Source of the DNA: Inhella proteolytica
Lineage (GTDB): Bacteria; Pseudomonadota; Gammaproteobacteria; Burkholderiales; Burkholderiaceae_C
NCBI RefSeq assembly: GCF_016093275.1
Contig: NZ_JAEDAK010000001.1
Location: forward strand, 62,001-126,000
Length of the DNA stretch: 64,000 nt
Reading direction: 5' to 3'
Made by a program: the position numbers and the translations under genes. The notes below the pieces were generated by a model. The model was given only the letters and a program-made list of their open reading frames with translations, ran no database searches and was not told the origin of the DNA. Below, piece after piece: positions 30,991 to 39,102 of the stretch; position 1 is the first letter of the stretch; every line of letters begins with the position of its first letter.

Positions 30991-30999
30991 GGCGCCGAG
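30979..30999. repeat. Perfect hairpin with the stop codon as loop
   Basis: CTCGGCGCC-TGA-GGCGCCGAG: a 9-bp GC stem whose 3-nt loop is the stop codon of binding protein 2. No T-run follows, so intrinsic termination is doubtful; it may stall or stabilise the 3' end of the upstream message. Confidence 0.4.
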
Positions 31000-31034
31000 A
31001 CGGGCATGATGCCGGCGGCTGCACCACCGGGTCA

Positions 31035-31049
31035 GCCCGCTTGGCGGGC
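31035..31049 (+). repeat. Short hairpin in the leader of cyanophycinase 2
   Basis: GCCCGC-TTG-GCGGGC, a 6-bp stem 31 nt before the ATG at 31080. With the hairpin at 30979 it makes the 89-nt gap structured, unlike the coupled junctions around it. It could separate expression of the two halves of the cluster. Confidence 0.3.
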
Positions 31050-31079
31050 CCCGTCACCTGCGCTCCACTTCCACCGCCC

Positions 31080-32378
31080 ATGAGCCTGCTTTCGCGCCGA
31101 CAGCTGATGTCCGTTCCCCTCAGCCTGGGAGCCGTTGCCCCCACGGCCACATCCGCCAGTTCGCCCCTCCAAGTGGCCACCCAGCCCGGCCCCGTGCTGG
31201 CCATTGGCGGCGCGCTGCGCCTGGACCACGCGACCGTGTGGAACCGCCTGGTGCAAGAGGCGGGTGGCCCGGGCGCGCGCATCGCGGTGTTCGCCACGGC
31301 ATCGGAAAACCCGCAACGCACCGGCGAGCGCATCGTCAACACCCTGAAGCGCTACGGCGCCCAGGCCGAATTCATCCCGCTGGCGCCCAAGCTGCGCGGC
31401 GTGGATCTGGCCGCTGTGCGTGATGACCCGGCCCTGCTGCAGCGCATGGAGGGCATGCAGGGCGTGTTCTTCTCGGGCGGGGCGCAGGAGCTGATCACCG
31501 CCAGCCTGCAGCCCGGTGGCCAGCCGAGCCCCTTGCTGCAGGCCCTGCGGGCCTTGCAAGCGCGCGGCGGCCTGGTGGCCGGCACCAGCGCCGGCGCGGC
31601 GGTGATGAGCGAATGGATGTTCCGCGACGCCCAAGACGTGCTGGCCGTGCTCAAGGGCCGGCTGCGTGACGGCCACGAACTCGACCGCGGCCTGGGCTTT
31701 GCCGGGTCGCACCTCTTCATCGACCAGCACTTCCTGAAGCGCGGACGCATTGCCCGCCTGCTGCCGGCGATGTACGCCAAGGGCTATCGCTTCGGCCTCG
31801 GGGTGGAGGAGGACAGCGCGGCGCTGATCCGCGGCGGGGAAATCGAGATCCTCGGCGCGCGCGGGGCGCTGCTGGTGGACCTCAGCGCCGCCAGCCACGC
31901 ACTCGGCCGGCCGCACTTCAATCTGCGCGGCGCGGCGCTCACCTACCTGGACCGTGGCGACCGCCACGACCTGCACACCAATACCACCACCCCCCACCCG
32001 GACAAGCTGGCTGGCCGCATCGACCCGCGCGCCGCCGACTTCAAGCCCAGCGTGACCCGCGTGCCCTTTTTCCCGGACATCCTGGGCGACAACGCCATCG
32101 TGCATGCCATGGCCCTGCTGCTGGACAGTCCCGAGCAGGAAGCCAAGGGCCTGGCCTTCAATGGTCGTGCCCTGCTGGAGCGCAAGGCCGTCTCGGACGA
32201 CGGCGGCCACGATCCCGACCCCACGCTGGGCTTTGAATTCCGCCTCTACAAGGGCCCCGACACCCTGGGCCACAACACCGGCGCCTGGGGCGGCGACGAC
32301 TACTCGGTGCAGCGCGTCTATCTGGACGTGACCCCCGTGCGCCTGCAGTCGCCGCTCTACCGGCACCTGAAGACCTGA
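31080..32378 (+). CDS. Secreted cyanophycinase, copy 2
   Basis: 432-aa S51 peptidase, paralogue of copy 1 along its whole length. The signal peptide is Tat-like (SRRQLMSVPLSLGAVAP). Nucleophile Ser170 in VAGTSAGAAVMSEWMFRD; GGAQELITASLQPGG, DQHFLKRGRIARLLPAMYAKG and GVEEDSAALI are conserved. It lacks the Ala/Pro/Lys-rich C-terminal tail of copy 1. The start ATG 31080 has no visible Shine-Dalgarno. The M14-type hydrolase gene starts 4 nt after its stop. Confidence 0.9.
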   Translation: MSLLSRRQLMSVPLSLGAVAPTATSASSPLQVATQPGPVLAIGGALRLDHATVWNRLVQEAGGPGARIAVFATASENPQRTGERIVNTLKRYGAQAEFIPLAPKLRGVDLAAVRDDPALLQRMEGMQGVFFSGGAQELITASLQPGGQPSPLLQALRALQARGGLVAGTSAGAAVMSEWMFRDAQDVLAVLKGRLRDGHELDRGLGFAGSHLFIDQHFLKRGRIARLLPAMYAKGYRFGLGVEEDSAALIRGGEIEILGARGALLVDLSAASHALGRPHFNLRGAALTYLDRGDRHDLHTNTTTPHPDKLAGRIDPRAADFKPSVTRVPFFPDILGDNAIVHAMALLLDSPEQEAKGLAFNGRALLERKAVSDDGGHDPDPTLGFEFRLYKGPDTLGHNTGAWGGDDYSVQRVYLDVTPVRLQSPLYRHLKT

Positions 32379-32382
32379 ACCG

Positions 32383-33492
32383 ATGCGCCTCCAAGAACAC
32401 CCGCTGCACGGCAGCGCCAGCGGCACCCGTCGCGCCGTCACCTCCTTCCACTACGGTCAGGGCCCGCGCCGTGCGCTGCTGCAGGCCAGCCTGCACGCCG
32501 ACGAAGTGCCCGCCATGCTGGTGGCCCAGCACCTGCGCCGCCGCCTGGCCGAGCTGGAGCAGCAGGGCCGGCTGCAGGGTGAGATCGTGCTGCTGCCCGC
32601 CTGCAACCCGCTCGGCCTGGCCCAGCAGATCTGGGGTCGGCACCAGGGCCGCTTCGAGCTGGACAGCGGTCACAACTTCAACCGCCATTACCCCGATCTC
32701 GTCGACGAGGCGCTGCAGCGCACCGCCGGCCGCCTGGGGGCCGATGCCCAGGCCAACACCGCGCTGTTGCGCCAGGCCATGCAGCAGGCCCTGGCCGAGC
32801 GCCGCCCGCAGACCGAGCTGCAATCGCTGCGTCAGATCCTGCTCGGCCTGGCGCTGGGTGCCGAGGTGGTGCTGGACCTGCATTGCGACAACGAGGGCGT
32901 GATGCACCTCTACAGCACCCCGCAGCAGGCCGAACAGACCGCCCAGCTGGGCCAATGCCTGCAGGCGCGCCTGGCCCTGCTGGCCAACGAGAGCGGCGAC
33001 GCTCCCTTCGACGAGGCCTGCTCCGGCCCTTGGCTGCGCCTGCAGCAGGCGCTGGCGGACCGCCACCCCGTGGCGCTGGGCTGCTATGCGGCCACGGTGG
33101 AGCACCGCGGTGTCTGCGACGTGCGCCACGAACTGGCGGCGCAGGATGCCGAGGGCCTGCTGCAGTTCCTCGGCCTGCAGGGTTTCATCAGCGGCATGGC
33201 TGCGCCGGCGCCCTGGGATTGCTCGCTGCGCCCGCTGGCCGGCTCCATGCCCATCAGCACGCCGCATGCCGGCGTGCTCGTCTATCACGCCGAGCTGGGC
33301 GCCGAGTTGCGGGTGGGCGACTTGATCGCCGAGCTCATCGAGCCTGTGAGCGGAGAATCCACGCCCTTGCGCAGCCCGGTGGACGGGCTGCATTACGCAC
33401 GCGAGCAGCAGCGCTGGGTGCAGGCCGGGCAGTCCATCGCCCGCGTGGCCGGCACCGAGGCCACCCGCACCGGCAAATTGCTTTCAGCCTGA
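32383..33492 (+). CDS. Succinylglutamate desuccinylase/aspartoacylase-type zinc hydrolase (M14-like)
   Basis: 369-aa protein without signal peptide, so cytoplasmic. Zinc ligands His38 and Glu41 in [11 protein letters not shown], substrate-binding NFNRHYP, and a third His in VLDLHCDN, as in AstE/ASPA enzymes. A C-terminal beta-barrel of lipoyl-like form ([25 protein letters not shown]) is typical of the larger members. The family also includes a reported cyanophycin-dipeptide hydrolase (CphZ, from memory). Tight coupling to two cyanophycinases makes beta-Asp-Arg cleavage an attractive inference. Arginine-pathway desuccinylation is the alternative, but no other ast gene is present. Confidence 0.82.
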   Translation: MRLQEHPLHGSASGTRRAVTSFHYGQGPRRALLQASLHADEVPAMLVAQHLRRRLAELEQQGRLQGEIVLLPACNPLGLAQQIWGRHQGRFELDSGHNFNRHYPDLVDEALQRTAGRLGADAQANTALLRQAMQQALAERRPQTELQSLRQILLGLALGAEVVLDLHCDNEGVMHLYSTPQQAEQTAQLGQCLQARLALLANESGDAPFDEACSGPWLRLQQALADRHPVALGCYAATVEHRGVCDVRHELAAQDAEGLLQFLGLQGFISGMAAPAPWDCSLRPLAGSMPISTPHAGVLVYHAELGAELRVGDLIAELIEPVSGESTPLRSPVDGLHYAREQQRWVQAGQSIARVAGTEATRTGKLLSA

Positions 33493-33587
33493 ACAATGCC
33501 CCCAGTCTCCCTTTGGTCGCCACCCCCCAAGGCGGTGCTCGCGGCCTCGGGAACGGCCCTTCGCCCGCGACTCTATTGGATTCATTT

Positions 33588-34352
33588 ATGCAAAGCCTGA
33601 CCGTCGAAGACCTGCACAAGAAGTACGGCGACCGCGAGGTCCTCAAAGGCGTCTCGCTGGCCGCCAAGCCGGGCGATGTGATCACCCTGATCGGCTCCAG
33701 CGGCTCGGGCAAGAGCACCTTCCTGCGCTGCATCAACCTGCTCGAGCAGCCCCACCAGGGCAAGCTGAAGCTGGGCACGGAGGAACTGCAGCTGGTGCCC
33801 GACCGCGACGGCAGCCTCAAGGCCAAGGACGCCAAGCAGCTGCAGCGCTGGCGCGCCCGCCTGGCCATGGTGTTCCAGAACTTCAACCTCTGGGCGCACC
33901 GCACCGTGCTGGAAAACGTCATCGAGGCGCCGGTGCATGTGCTCGGCCAACCCAAGGACCAGGCCATCGCCAAGGCGGAAAGCCTGCTGGCCCGCGTGGG
34001 CGTGTCGCACCGCAAGGACGTTTACCCGGCGCAGCTTTCGGGCGGCGAGCAACAGCGCGTGGCGATTGCCCGCGCGCTGGCCGTTGAGCCCGAGCTGATG
34101 CTGTTCGACGAACCCACCTCGGCCTTGGACCCCGAGCTGGTGGGCGAAGTGCTGAAGGTGATGAAGGACCTGGCCGCTGAGGGCCGCACCATGATCGTGG
34201 TGACGCACGAGATGGGCTTTGCGCGCGAAGTCAGCAACCACACCCTGTTCCTGCACCAGGGCAAGGTGATCGAGGAAGGCCACCCCAAGGACATCCTCGT
34301 CAATCCGACGAGCGAGCGCCTGAAGGCCTTCCTCAGCGGCGGTCTGAAGTAA
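33588..34352 (+). CDS. Polar amino acid ABC transporter ATP-binding protein (HisP type)
   Basis: 254-aa ATPase. Walker [10 protein letters not shown] (about 37-45), Q-loop [18 protein letters not shown], signature [15 protein letters not shown], Walker [25 protein letters not shown] and the H-loop region are typical of HisP/ArtP for histidine, arginine and related amino acids. It follows the zinc hydrolase by 95 bp and ends the cluster. The matching HisQ/HisM permeases are not in the window, so it must pair with a transporter encoded elsewhere. An arginine-like or dipeptide cargo would fit cyanophycin use. Confidence 0.92.
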   Translation: MQSLTVEDLHKKYGDREVLKGVSLAAKPGDVITLIGSSGSGKSTFLRCINLLEQPHQGKLKLGTEELQLVPDRDGSLKAKDAKQLQRWRARLAMVFQNFNLWAHRTVLENVIEAPVHVLGQPKDQAIAKAESLLARVGVSHRKDVYPAQLSGGEQQRVAIARALAVEPELMLFDEPTSALDPELVGEVLKVMKDLAAEGRTMIVVTHEMGFAREVSNHTLFLHQGKVIEEGHPKDILVNPTSERLKAFLSGGLK

Positions 34353-34355
34353 GTC

Positions 34356-34550
34356 TCAGGACTTCCCGCCCAGCAGCCGCGCCGGCAGGAAGAGCAGGGC
34401 GCGCAGGGCGGCGAACAGGGCTTCCACGCTCAGGCCAATCAGCCGGAAGGGCAGGCTGAGCAGCCAGACGATGGGCCAGAGCACCAGCGCCAGCAGGGCT
34501 AGCGGCCAGCAGAGCACGAAGAGCAGCAGCCAGAGCAGGAACTTGAGCAT
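34356..34550 (-). CDS. Small membrane protein of unknown function
   Basis: 64 aa, almost wholly hydrophobic: MLKFLLWLLLFVLCWPLALL, then two more apolar stretches and a basic tail ARLLGGKS, giving two or three membrane segments. I do not recognise a family. The reading frame is tight between convergent hisP-like (4 bp away) and the questin-oxidase-like gene upstream on the same strand, 38 bp before it. Protein-like composition and start position make it more likely real than a shadow. Confidence 0.55.
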   Translation of the reverse strand: MLKFLLWLLLFVLCWPLALLALVLWPIVWLLSLPFRLIGLSVEALFAALRALLFLPARLLGGKS

Positions 34551-34588
34551 GGCCGCAGCCTACGCCGGGGTGGCGGGTGTGCGGGACG

Positions 34589-35647
34589 TCATGCAGGGCT
34601 GAGCTGGGCCTGCAGGGCGCGCCGTGCGGCCTGGGCCCACACGCTGGGCTGCTGCGGCGGCATGGGCAGCCGGCCGGCCGCCGGCGCCGGCAGCGCCCAC
34701 TCGGCGCAGGCATGCACGAGCTTGATCACATGCTCGTCGTCCTGGGTGGCGGCGGCTTCGAAGTAGAGCGGCCAATCAGTCGACTCAGCGGACTCGGTTT
34801 CGGGTGCGGCCGGCTCACCCGTCCAGCGGCTGGCCAGCAGGGCGGCGGCGGCATCGATGGCGAAGCGCCGCACCACCTCTTTCGGGCGGGCCACATAGGG
34901 CAGCAGAACGCGCAGGGCGCGGCTGCCCGTCACCCCATGCAGCAGGGTGAAGTTGCCACTCGCCGCATAGGCGCGGGCCAGCCACTCGGCCAGCTGGCGC
35001 AGGCCATCGGCCGGGGCCTGCAATTGCAGGCGGGCGGCAAGCTGGGCAAAGCCTGGTGTGGCGGCCCAGGCCTGCATGCGGGCGTCGATCAACCCGGCAG
35101 GCGGCGTCGTGGGGGCGGGCAGGGCGCGGATGGCGGCGAGCCAATCCTGCAGCATCAGATCGGGCGTCGGCAGCGGCTGGCGCCACAAGGGCACGTGCTG
35201 GCTGGCCCACAGGCCCAGGGCGAGTGCGAGTTCGCCGCCGTGGCCGCTCTGCCAGGCGTGGGCGGTGCGGATCAGCAGGTGGAAGGCCATCGAGGCGCCG
35301 CCGTCCAGCAGTTCGGGCAGCGTGGCCTGCAGCAGGGTCTCGGCGGGCTGCCGGCTCAGTTCGGCATCGAAATGCGCCACCAGGGCGGGCAGGGCTTCGG
35401 CGCGGCCGCGCAGTGCGCGCCAATCGGGCAGCAGGGCCGGCGCGGGCCAGGGCAGCACCAGGGGCTCGAGTTCGCGAACCTGGGCTTCGCTGAAGGCCTG
35501 CAAGCGTTCGACCGGCGCCCCCATGGCCCAGAGCGCATGCTGGGCCATCGGCAGGTGCGAGACCAGACGACCCTGGTAGAGCGGATGCCAGGCGGCGCGG
35601 CCGGCGCTGAGCAGCGGGTGCAGGGGGTGCGGGGCGTTGAGCGGCAT
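34589..35647 (-). CDS. Questin oxidase-like protein (DUF4243)
   Basis: 352-aa protein resembling the questin oxidase/DUF4243 family (Baeyer-Villiger-type anthraquinone oxidases in fungi; function in bacteria unclear). Recognisable features: SHLPMAQHALWAMGA near the N-terminus, GGASMAFHLLIRTAHAWQS, LLHGVTGSRALRVLLPY and DEHVIKLVHACAEWA. His-rich helices with spaced HxxxA/HxxxxH patterns could bind metal. ATG 35647 (MPLNAPHPLHPLL) is chosen; an upstream TTG would run into the promoter. The gene is divergent from soxR and has a SoxR-type promoter, which suggests induction by redox-cycling quinone-like compounds. Confidence 0.8.
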   Translation of the reverse strand: MPLNAPHPLHPLLSAGRAAWHPLYQGRLVSHLPMAQHALWAMGAPVERLQAFSEAQVRELEPLVLPWPAPALLPDWRALRGRAEALPALVAHFDAELSRQPAETLLQATLPELLDGGASMAFHLLIRTAHAWQSGHGGELALALGLWASQHVPLWRQPLPTPDLMLQDWLAAIRALPAPTTPPAGLIDARMQAWAATPGFAQLAARLQLQAPADGLRQLAEWLARAYAASGNFTLLHGVTGSRALRVLLPYVARPKEVVRRFAIDAAAALLASRWTGEPAAPETESAESTDWPLYFEAAATQDDEHVIKLVHACAEWALPAPAAGRLPMPPQQPSVWAQAARRALQAQLSPA

Positions 35648-35677
35648 GGTGTGTGCAAGTGGCTGTTGACGGCGTGC

Positions 35678-35708
35678 ACTCTGCAAGCTCAAGTGAACTT
35701 CAAGTCAA
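35678..35708 (-). promoter_or_regulatory. SoxR-type promoter of the questin oxidase-like gene
   Basis: Minus strand: -35 TTGACT (35708-35703), a 19-bp spacer TGAAGTTCACTTGAGCTTG and -10 CAGAGT (35683-35678). The long spacer holding a TCAAGT/ACTTGAG-like dyad is the hallmark of SoxR (MerR family) targets; E. coli soxS has the same geometry. On the plus strand, a soxR promoter with -35 TTGACG (35666-35671) would place its -10 under the same dyad, so soxR is probably autoregulated. Confidence 0.72.
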
Positions 35709-35745
35709 GCGCAAAATGCCAGTGCAGCCACACAAGGAGTGCAGC

Positions 35746-36222
35746 ATGCAAGACGGTGAGGGCGCCAGCTGGCTGGCGATTGGCGAGATGGCGCAGCGCG
35801 CCGGCCTGGCGGCGAGCGCCTTGCGCTACTACGAGCAGCAGGGCCTGATCAGCGGTGGGCGCAGTGCCGGCGGGCGGCGCCAATACCCGCGCCATGTGCT
35901 GCGCCGGCTGGCCTTCATCCGCGCCGCACAGCTGATGGGGCTGACGCTGCCCGAGATCCGCGCCGCCCTGGCCAGCCTGCCGGAGGGCCGCACGCCCACC
36001 AAGGCCGATTGGGAAAAGCTCTCGCGCGCCTGGCTGCCGCTGATCGAGGCGCGCATCGCCGAGCTGCAGCGCCTGCATGACAAGCTGACCGGCTGCATCG
36101 GCTGCGGCTGCCTGTCGCTCAAGGCCTGCAAGCTCTACAACCCCGAAGACGGGGCGGCGTCCAAGGGGCAGGGGGCGCGCTACCTGCTCGGCGACGCGCC
36201 CGTCACTTCGTCGGGCGCTTGA
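35746..36222 (+). CDS. soxR: Redox-sensitive transcriptional activator SoxR
   Basis: 158-aa MerR-family regulator. N-terminal winged helix (LAIGEMAQRAGLAASALRYYE), dimerisation helix and the 2Fe-2S ligand set CIGCGCLSLKAC (C-x2-C-x-C-x5-C), which is diagnostic of SoxR rather than other MerR proteins. It senses redox-active compounds by cluster oxidation. The start is fixed by AAGGAG 7 nt upstream. No soxS is adjacent, as usual outside enterics; the divergent questin-oxidase-like gene is the likely target. The 3' end overlaps dsbB by 20 nt, convergent. Confidence 0.96.
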   Translation: MQDGEGASWLAIGEMAQRAGLAASALRYYEQQGLISGGRSAGGRRQYPRHVLRRLAFIRAAQLMGLTLPEIRAALASLPEGRTPTKADWEKLSRAWLPLIEARIAELQRLHDKLTGCIGCGCLSLKACKLYNPEDGAASKGQGARYLLGDAPVTSSGA

Positions 36223-36724
36223 GCATCCAGGCCAGGCCGATCGCCAGGCAGAGCGCGAACAGCAGTCCGCTCCAGATCTCGTAGGGCAGACCGAGCAGGC
36301 GGTAGGCGCCGGCTTCGTTGCAGTTGGCGGTGATCATGAACACCGCCGGAAAGCGCTCTTCCAGATCGAAGAACTGGATGATGCGGTCCGCCGCGCCCAT
36401 GGCGCAGCTCTCGGACTGCGCCGCCACCTCATGCTGGTAGGTGGCCGCCACCAGGCCGGAAACCGAGAGCAGCACCAGCGGCACCGCCACCAGCCGCACC
36501 GCCAGTTCGCGCACCGGGCTGCGCAGCAGCAGGGCCAGGCCGCCGCCCAGCAGGCAAACGGCCGAGATGACGATGAAGAGGGCGCGCTGCAGGATGCACC
36601 AGGGGCAGGGCTTGACGCCGTAGACATGCTGCGCCACCAGCGCGCCGCCCACCGCGGCCAGGCAGGCCAGGCCGAGCAGGACGAGCAGGCGCGGGTGGTG
36701 GTTCAGCCAGCGCACAGCGGCCAT
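36203..36724 (-). CDS. dsbB: Disulfide bond formation protein B
   Basis: 173-aa inner-membrane quinone reductase that reoxidises DsbA. Four membrane segments; periplasmic redox pair Cys40/Cys43 in KPCPWCILQR, and a second loop with Cys in SESCAMG and ITANCNEAG. The start shares a base with the stop of the upstream RidA gene (TGATG), so they are coupled. Confidence 0.96.
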   Translation of the reverse strand: MAAVRWLNHHPRLLVLLGLACLAAVGGALVAQHVYGVKPCPWCILQRALFIVISAVCLLGGGLALLLRSPVRELAVRLVAVPLVLLSVSGLVAATYQHEVAAQSESCAMGAADRIIQFFDLEERFPAVFMITANCNEAGAYRLLGLPYEIWSGLLFALCLAIGLAWMLKRPTK

Positions 36725-37194
36725 CAGGCCAGCTCCGCGATCATGTCGATTTCGACGCAGGCGCCCATGGGCAGCTGCGCCACGCCATAAGCGGCGCGGG
36801 CGTGGGCACCGATCTCGGGGCCGAAGATCTGGCCGATGAGCTCCGAGCAGCCGTTGGTGACCAGGTGGTGCTCGGTGTAGTCGGGCGTCGAATTCACCAG
36901 GCTCATCAGCTTGACGATGCGCTTGACGCGGCCGAGGTTGCCGCCGCAGGCGGCCTGCAGCGTGCCCATCAGGTCGATGGCCACCGCGCGCGCGGCCAGC
37001 TGACCGGTGGCGGTGTCCATGTCCTTGCCCAGCTGACCGGCCCAGGCCTTGCCGTCCTTCTTGGCGATGTGGCCGGAGAGGAAGACCATGTTGCCGCTGC
37101 GCACGAAGGGCACATAAGCGGCGGCGGGGATGGCGACCGGGGGCAGGGTGATGCCGAGTTCGGCAAGGCGATCGGCGATGGCTTGGGCGGGCAT
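36724..37194 (-). CDS. RidA/YjgF-family protein
   Basis: 156-aa member of the RidA (YER057c/UK114) superfamily in the longer subgroup: LAELGITLPPVAIPAAAYVPFVRSG, FLSGHIAKKDG and a conserved C-terminal GACVEIDMIAELA. True RidA deaminates reactive enamines and has a key Arg before the C-terminus; here the corresponding region reads MGACVEID without that Arg, so it is probably a non-deaminase RidA subfamily. The start at 37194 is chosen because the upstream extension overlaps the neighbouring promoter. Confidence 0.9.
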   Translation of the reverse strand: MPAQAIADRLAELGITLPPVAIPAAAYVPFVRSGNMVFLSGHIAKKDGKAWAGQLGKDMDTATGQLAARAVAIDLMGTLQAACGGNLGRVKRIVKLMSLVNSTPDYTEHHLVTNGCSELIGQIFGPEIGAHARAAYGVAQLPMGACVEIDMIAELA

Positions 37195-37234
37195 GGCAGG
37201 TCCTCGAACGGGGAAACAGGAAGCGGCCGGCATC

Positions 37235-38215
37235 CTAATCCGCCAGACTCAGCACGACCTGGCCACTGCCCAGGCCCTGTTCCACGGCCTCGTGAGCAGT
37301 AGCGATCTGGTCCAGTCTGAAGCGCTGCGGTGGCAGGTGGCGCAGCGCGCCGCTCTCCAACGCGGCATGGATCTCGCCCATCGCGCGCCGGCGCCGCGCC
37401 GCTTCCAGCTCGTAGACAATGAAGAAGCGCAGGCTCAGGCCATGCACCAGGTAGTCGGCCAGGGGCAGCGGGCGCTGCCAGTCGTCCGAACCCACCACGC
37501 AGACCTCGCCCCCGCGCGCCAGCAGGGCCGGGTACTGGGGGGCGTTGGCGGCCAGATTGATTTCGATGATGCGGTCCACACCGCGCCCGGCGGTGAGCGC
37601 GCGCACGCGTTCGGCCAGGTCCTCGTGGCGGTAGTCGAGCACCGCGTCGGCGCCGGCCCAGCGGGCCAGCTCGGCCTTGGCCGGGCTGCTGACCGTGCTC
37701 AGCACCCGCGCCCCGGCGGCGCGCGCCAGCTGGATCGCCGCCTGGCCCACCGCGCCCGCGCCGCCCTGCACCAGCACGGTGTGGCCGGCCAGGGGCGTGG
37801 GGCCGCCGTGCACGGCCTCCCAGGCCGTCAGCGCCGGAATGCCCAGGCAGGCGCCGACTTCGAAGTCAACGGCCTCTGGCAAGGGGTGCACCAGGGCTTC
37901 GGGCAGCACCACGAACTCGGCCGCGCTGCCCAGCTCGCGCTGCCACTGCGCATTGCAGAACCAGACTCGCTGGCCGGCGCGCAGGCCCGGCACCCCGGGT
38001 CCGGTGGCGTCCACCACGCCGGCGCCATCGCTGTGGGGCACGATGAAACCGCCCGGCAGGGCCCGGCGTGCGCGCGACTTCACGTCCGACGGGTTGACGC
38101 CCGAGGCGCGCACGCGGATGCGCAGCTCGCCCGGGCCGGGTTCGGGCAACGGCAGCTTGCAGGGCTCCAGCACCTCGCGCGCCGGGCCGGGTCGGGTGTA
38201 GCGCATGGCCTTCAT
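37235..38215 (-). CDS. NAD(P)H:quinone oxidoreductase (zeta-crystallin type)
   Basis: 326-aa zinc-free medium-chain reductase/dehydrogenase. GroES-like domain (RVRASGVNPSDVKSRAR) and Rossmann domain VLVQGGAGAVGQAAIQLA, a quinone-reductase signature. It reduces quinones or enones with NADPH. ATG 38215 overlaps by 4 nt the stop of the upstream small secreted protein. Both are divergent from an HxlR regulator at 38740, a common pairing for electrophile/quinone stress control. Confidence 0.93.
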   Translation of the reverse strand: MKAMRYTRPGPAREVLEPCKLPLPEPGPGELRIRVRASGVNPSDVKSRARRALPGGFIVPHSDGAGVVDATGPGVPGLRAGQRVWFCNAQWQRELGSAAEFVVLPEALVHPLPEAVDFEVGACLGIPALTAWEAVHGGPTPLAGHTVLVQGGAGAVGQAAIQLARAAGARVLSTVSSPAKAELARWAGADAVLDYRHEDLAERVRALTAGRGVDRIIEINLAANAPQYPALLARGGEVCVVGSDDWQRPLPLADYLVHGLSLRFFIVYELEAARRRRAMGEIHAALESGALRHLPPQRFRLDQIATAHEAVEQGLGSGQVVLSLAD

Positions 38216-38637
38216 TGGCGCGGCTCCCAGAGCACGTTGACGATCTGCCAGCGCCCCGGCTCGGTTTCGCTCAGCTGCAGGTAGTCGATCCATTGCTCGG
38301 CATCCACGCGCAGGCTGGCCGCGCCGCGGAAGACATCCAGCACCTTGACCTCGCGGCGCGCCGCCTCGGGCTGCTGGCCGGCGCGGCTGCGCGTGGCCTG
38401 CACCAGGCCGAGCGCGCCGATGTGCTCGACGCGGCGACGCCCATCGGGCAGGCGCTTGAGCACCCGCTTGGCCAGGTCGGGATGCAGCGCGCGCTCCATG
38501 CGGGCGGCGTCGCCGGAGTACCAGCCCTCGATGTAGTCGAGCGCGGTGGCGACGAGTGGGGCATGGGCCGGGTCGGCAAAGGCGGTGGAGGCGCTTGCCA
38601 GCAGGGGGCTGGCGGCTAGCATCTGGCGGCGTTTCAT
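38212..38637 (-). CDS. Exported NTF2-like (lumazine-binding-type) protein
   Basis: 141 aa with signal peptide (MKRRQMLAASPLLASASTAFA-DPAH). The mature part has the NTF2-like cone-fold pattern: LVATALDYIEGWYSGDAARMERALHPDLAKR, then VLDVFRGAASLRVDAEQWIDYLQL and WQIVNVLWEP, close to Lumazine_bd_2/DUF4440 proteins. No catalytic residues can be assigned. It is the first gene of the unit with the quinone oxidoreductase and faces the HxlR gene across about 100 bp. Confidence 0.82.
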   Translation of the reverse strand: MKRRQMLAASPLLASASTAFADPAHAPLVATALDYIEGWYSGDAARMERALHPDLAKRVLKRLPDGRRRVEHIGALGLVQATRSRAGQQPEAARREVKVLDVFRGAASLRVDAEQWIDYLQLSETEPGRWQIVNVLWEPRQ

Positions 38638-38739
38638 GGCGTCGGAAGCGATGGAAGTGACGAGGGGTGCGAGCCTCCCACGCGCCGCCCTTGCTGTGAA
38701 GTACGCAGTTTTTTGTGCCTAGGTTCCCTGCAAGTCACC

Positions 38740-39102
38740 ATGCCCAAGCCCCCTGCCGCCCCGCCCACCGACCTGGCCTGGAAGTCCTGCGCGGTCTCCA
38801 CCGCGCTGGAAGTCATGGGCGGGCGCTGGAAGGCGGTGATCCTGTTCTACCTGCTCGGCGGCACGCGCCGCTTCAGCGAGATCCAGCGCTACCTGCCCGG
38901 TGTCAGCCAGCGCGTGCTGACGCAGCAGCTGCGCGAGCTGGAGGCCGACGGCGTGCTGCACCGCGAGGCCTACCCGGAGGTGCCGCCGCGGGTCGAGTAC
39001 TCGCTCACCGAGTTCGGCCGCAGCCTGCGCGAACCCCTGCTGGCGCTGCGCGACTGGGGTGAGCGGCACCGCCAGCAGGTGGCCGCCCTGCGTCAGCCTT
39101 GA
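38740..39102 (+). CDS. HxlR-family transcriptional regulator
   Basis: 120-aa winged-helix regulator: SCAVSTALEVMGGRWKAVILFYLLGGTRRFSEIQRYLPGVSQRVLTQQLRELEADG is the HxlR core, with a Cys (about residue 15) in the place used for redox sensing in several members. It probably controls the divergent small exported protein and quinone oxidoreductase. Its stop codon (TGA) overlaps a TTG start of comEC, so the two genes may be translationally coupled. Confidence 0.93.
   Translation: MPKPPAAPPTDLAWKSCAVSTALEVMGGRWKAVILFYLLGGTRRFSEIQRYLPGVSQRVLTQQLRELEADGVLHREAYPEVPPRVEYSLTEFGRSLREPLLALRDWGERHRQQVAALRQP

Noticed and set aside
30979-30999. Intrinsic terminator ending the first half of the cyanophycinase cluster
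   Set aside because: The stem is perfect but the downstream sequence is ACGGGCATG, with no T-run.
31041-31079. TTG start extending cyanophycinase 2
   Set aside because: The extension begins inside a hairpin and adds 13 residues ahead of an already complete Tat-like signal peptide.
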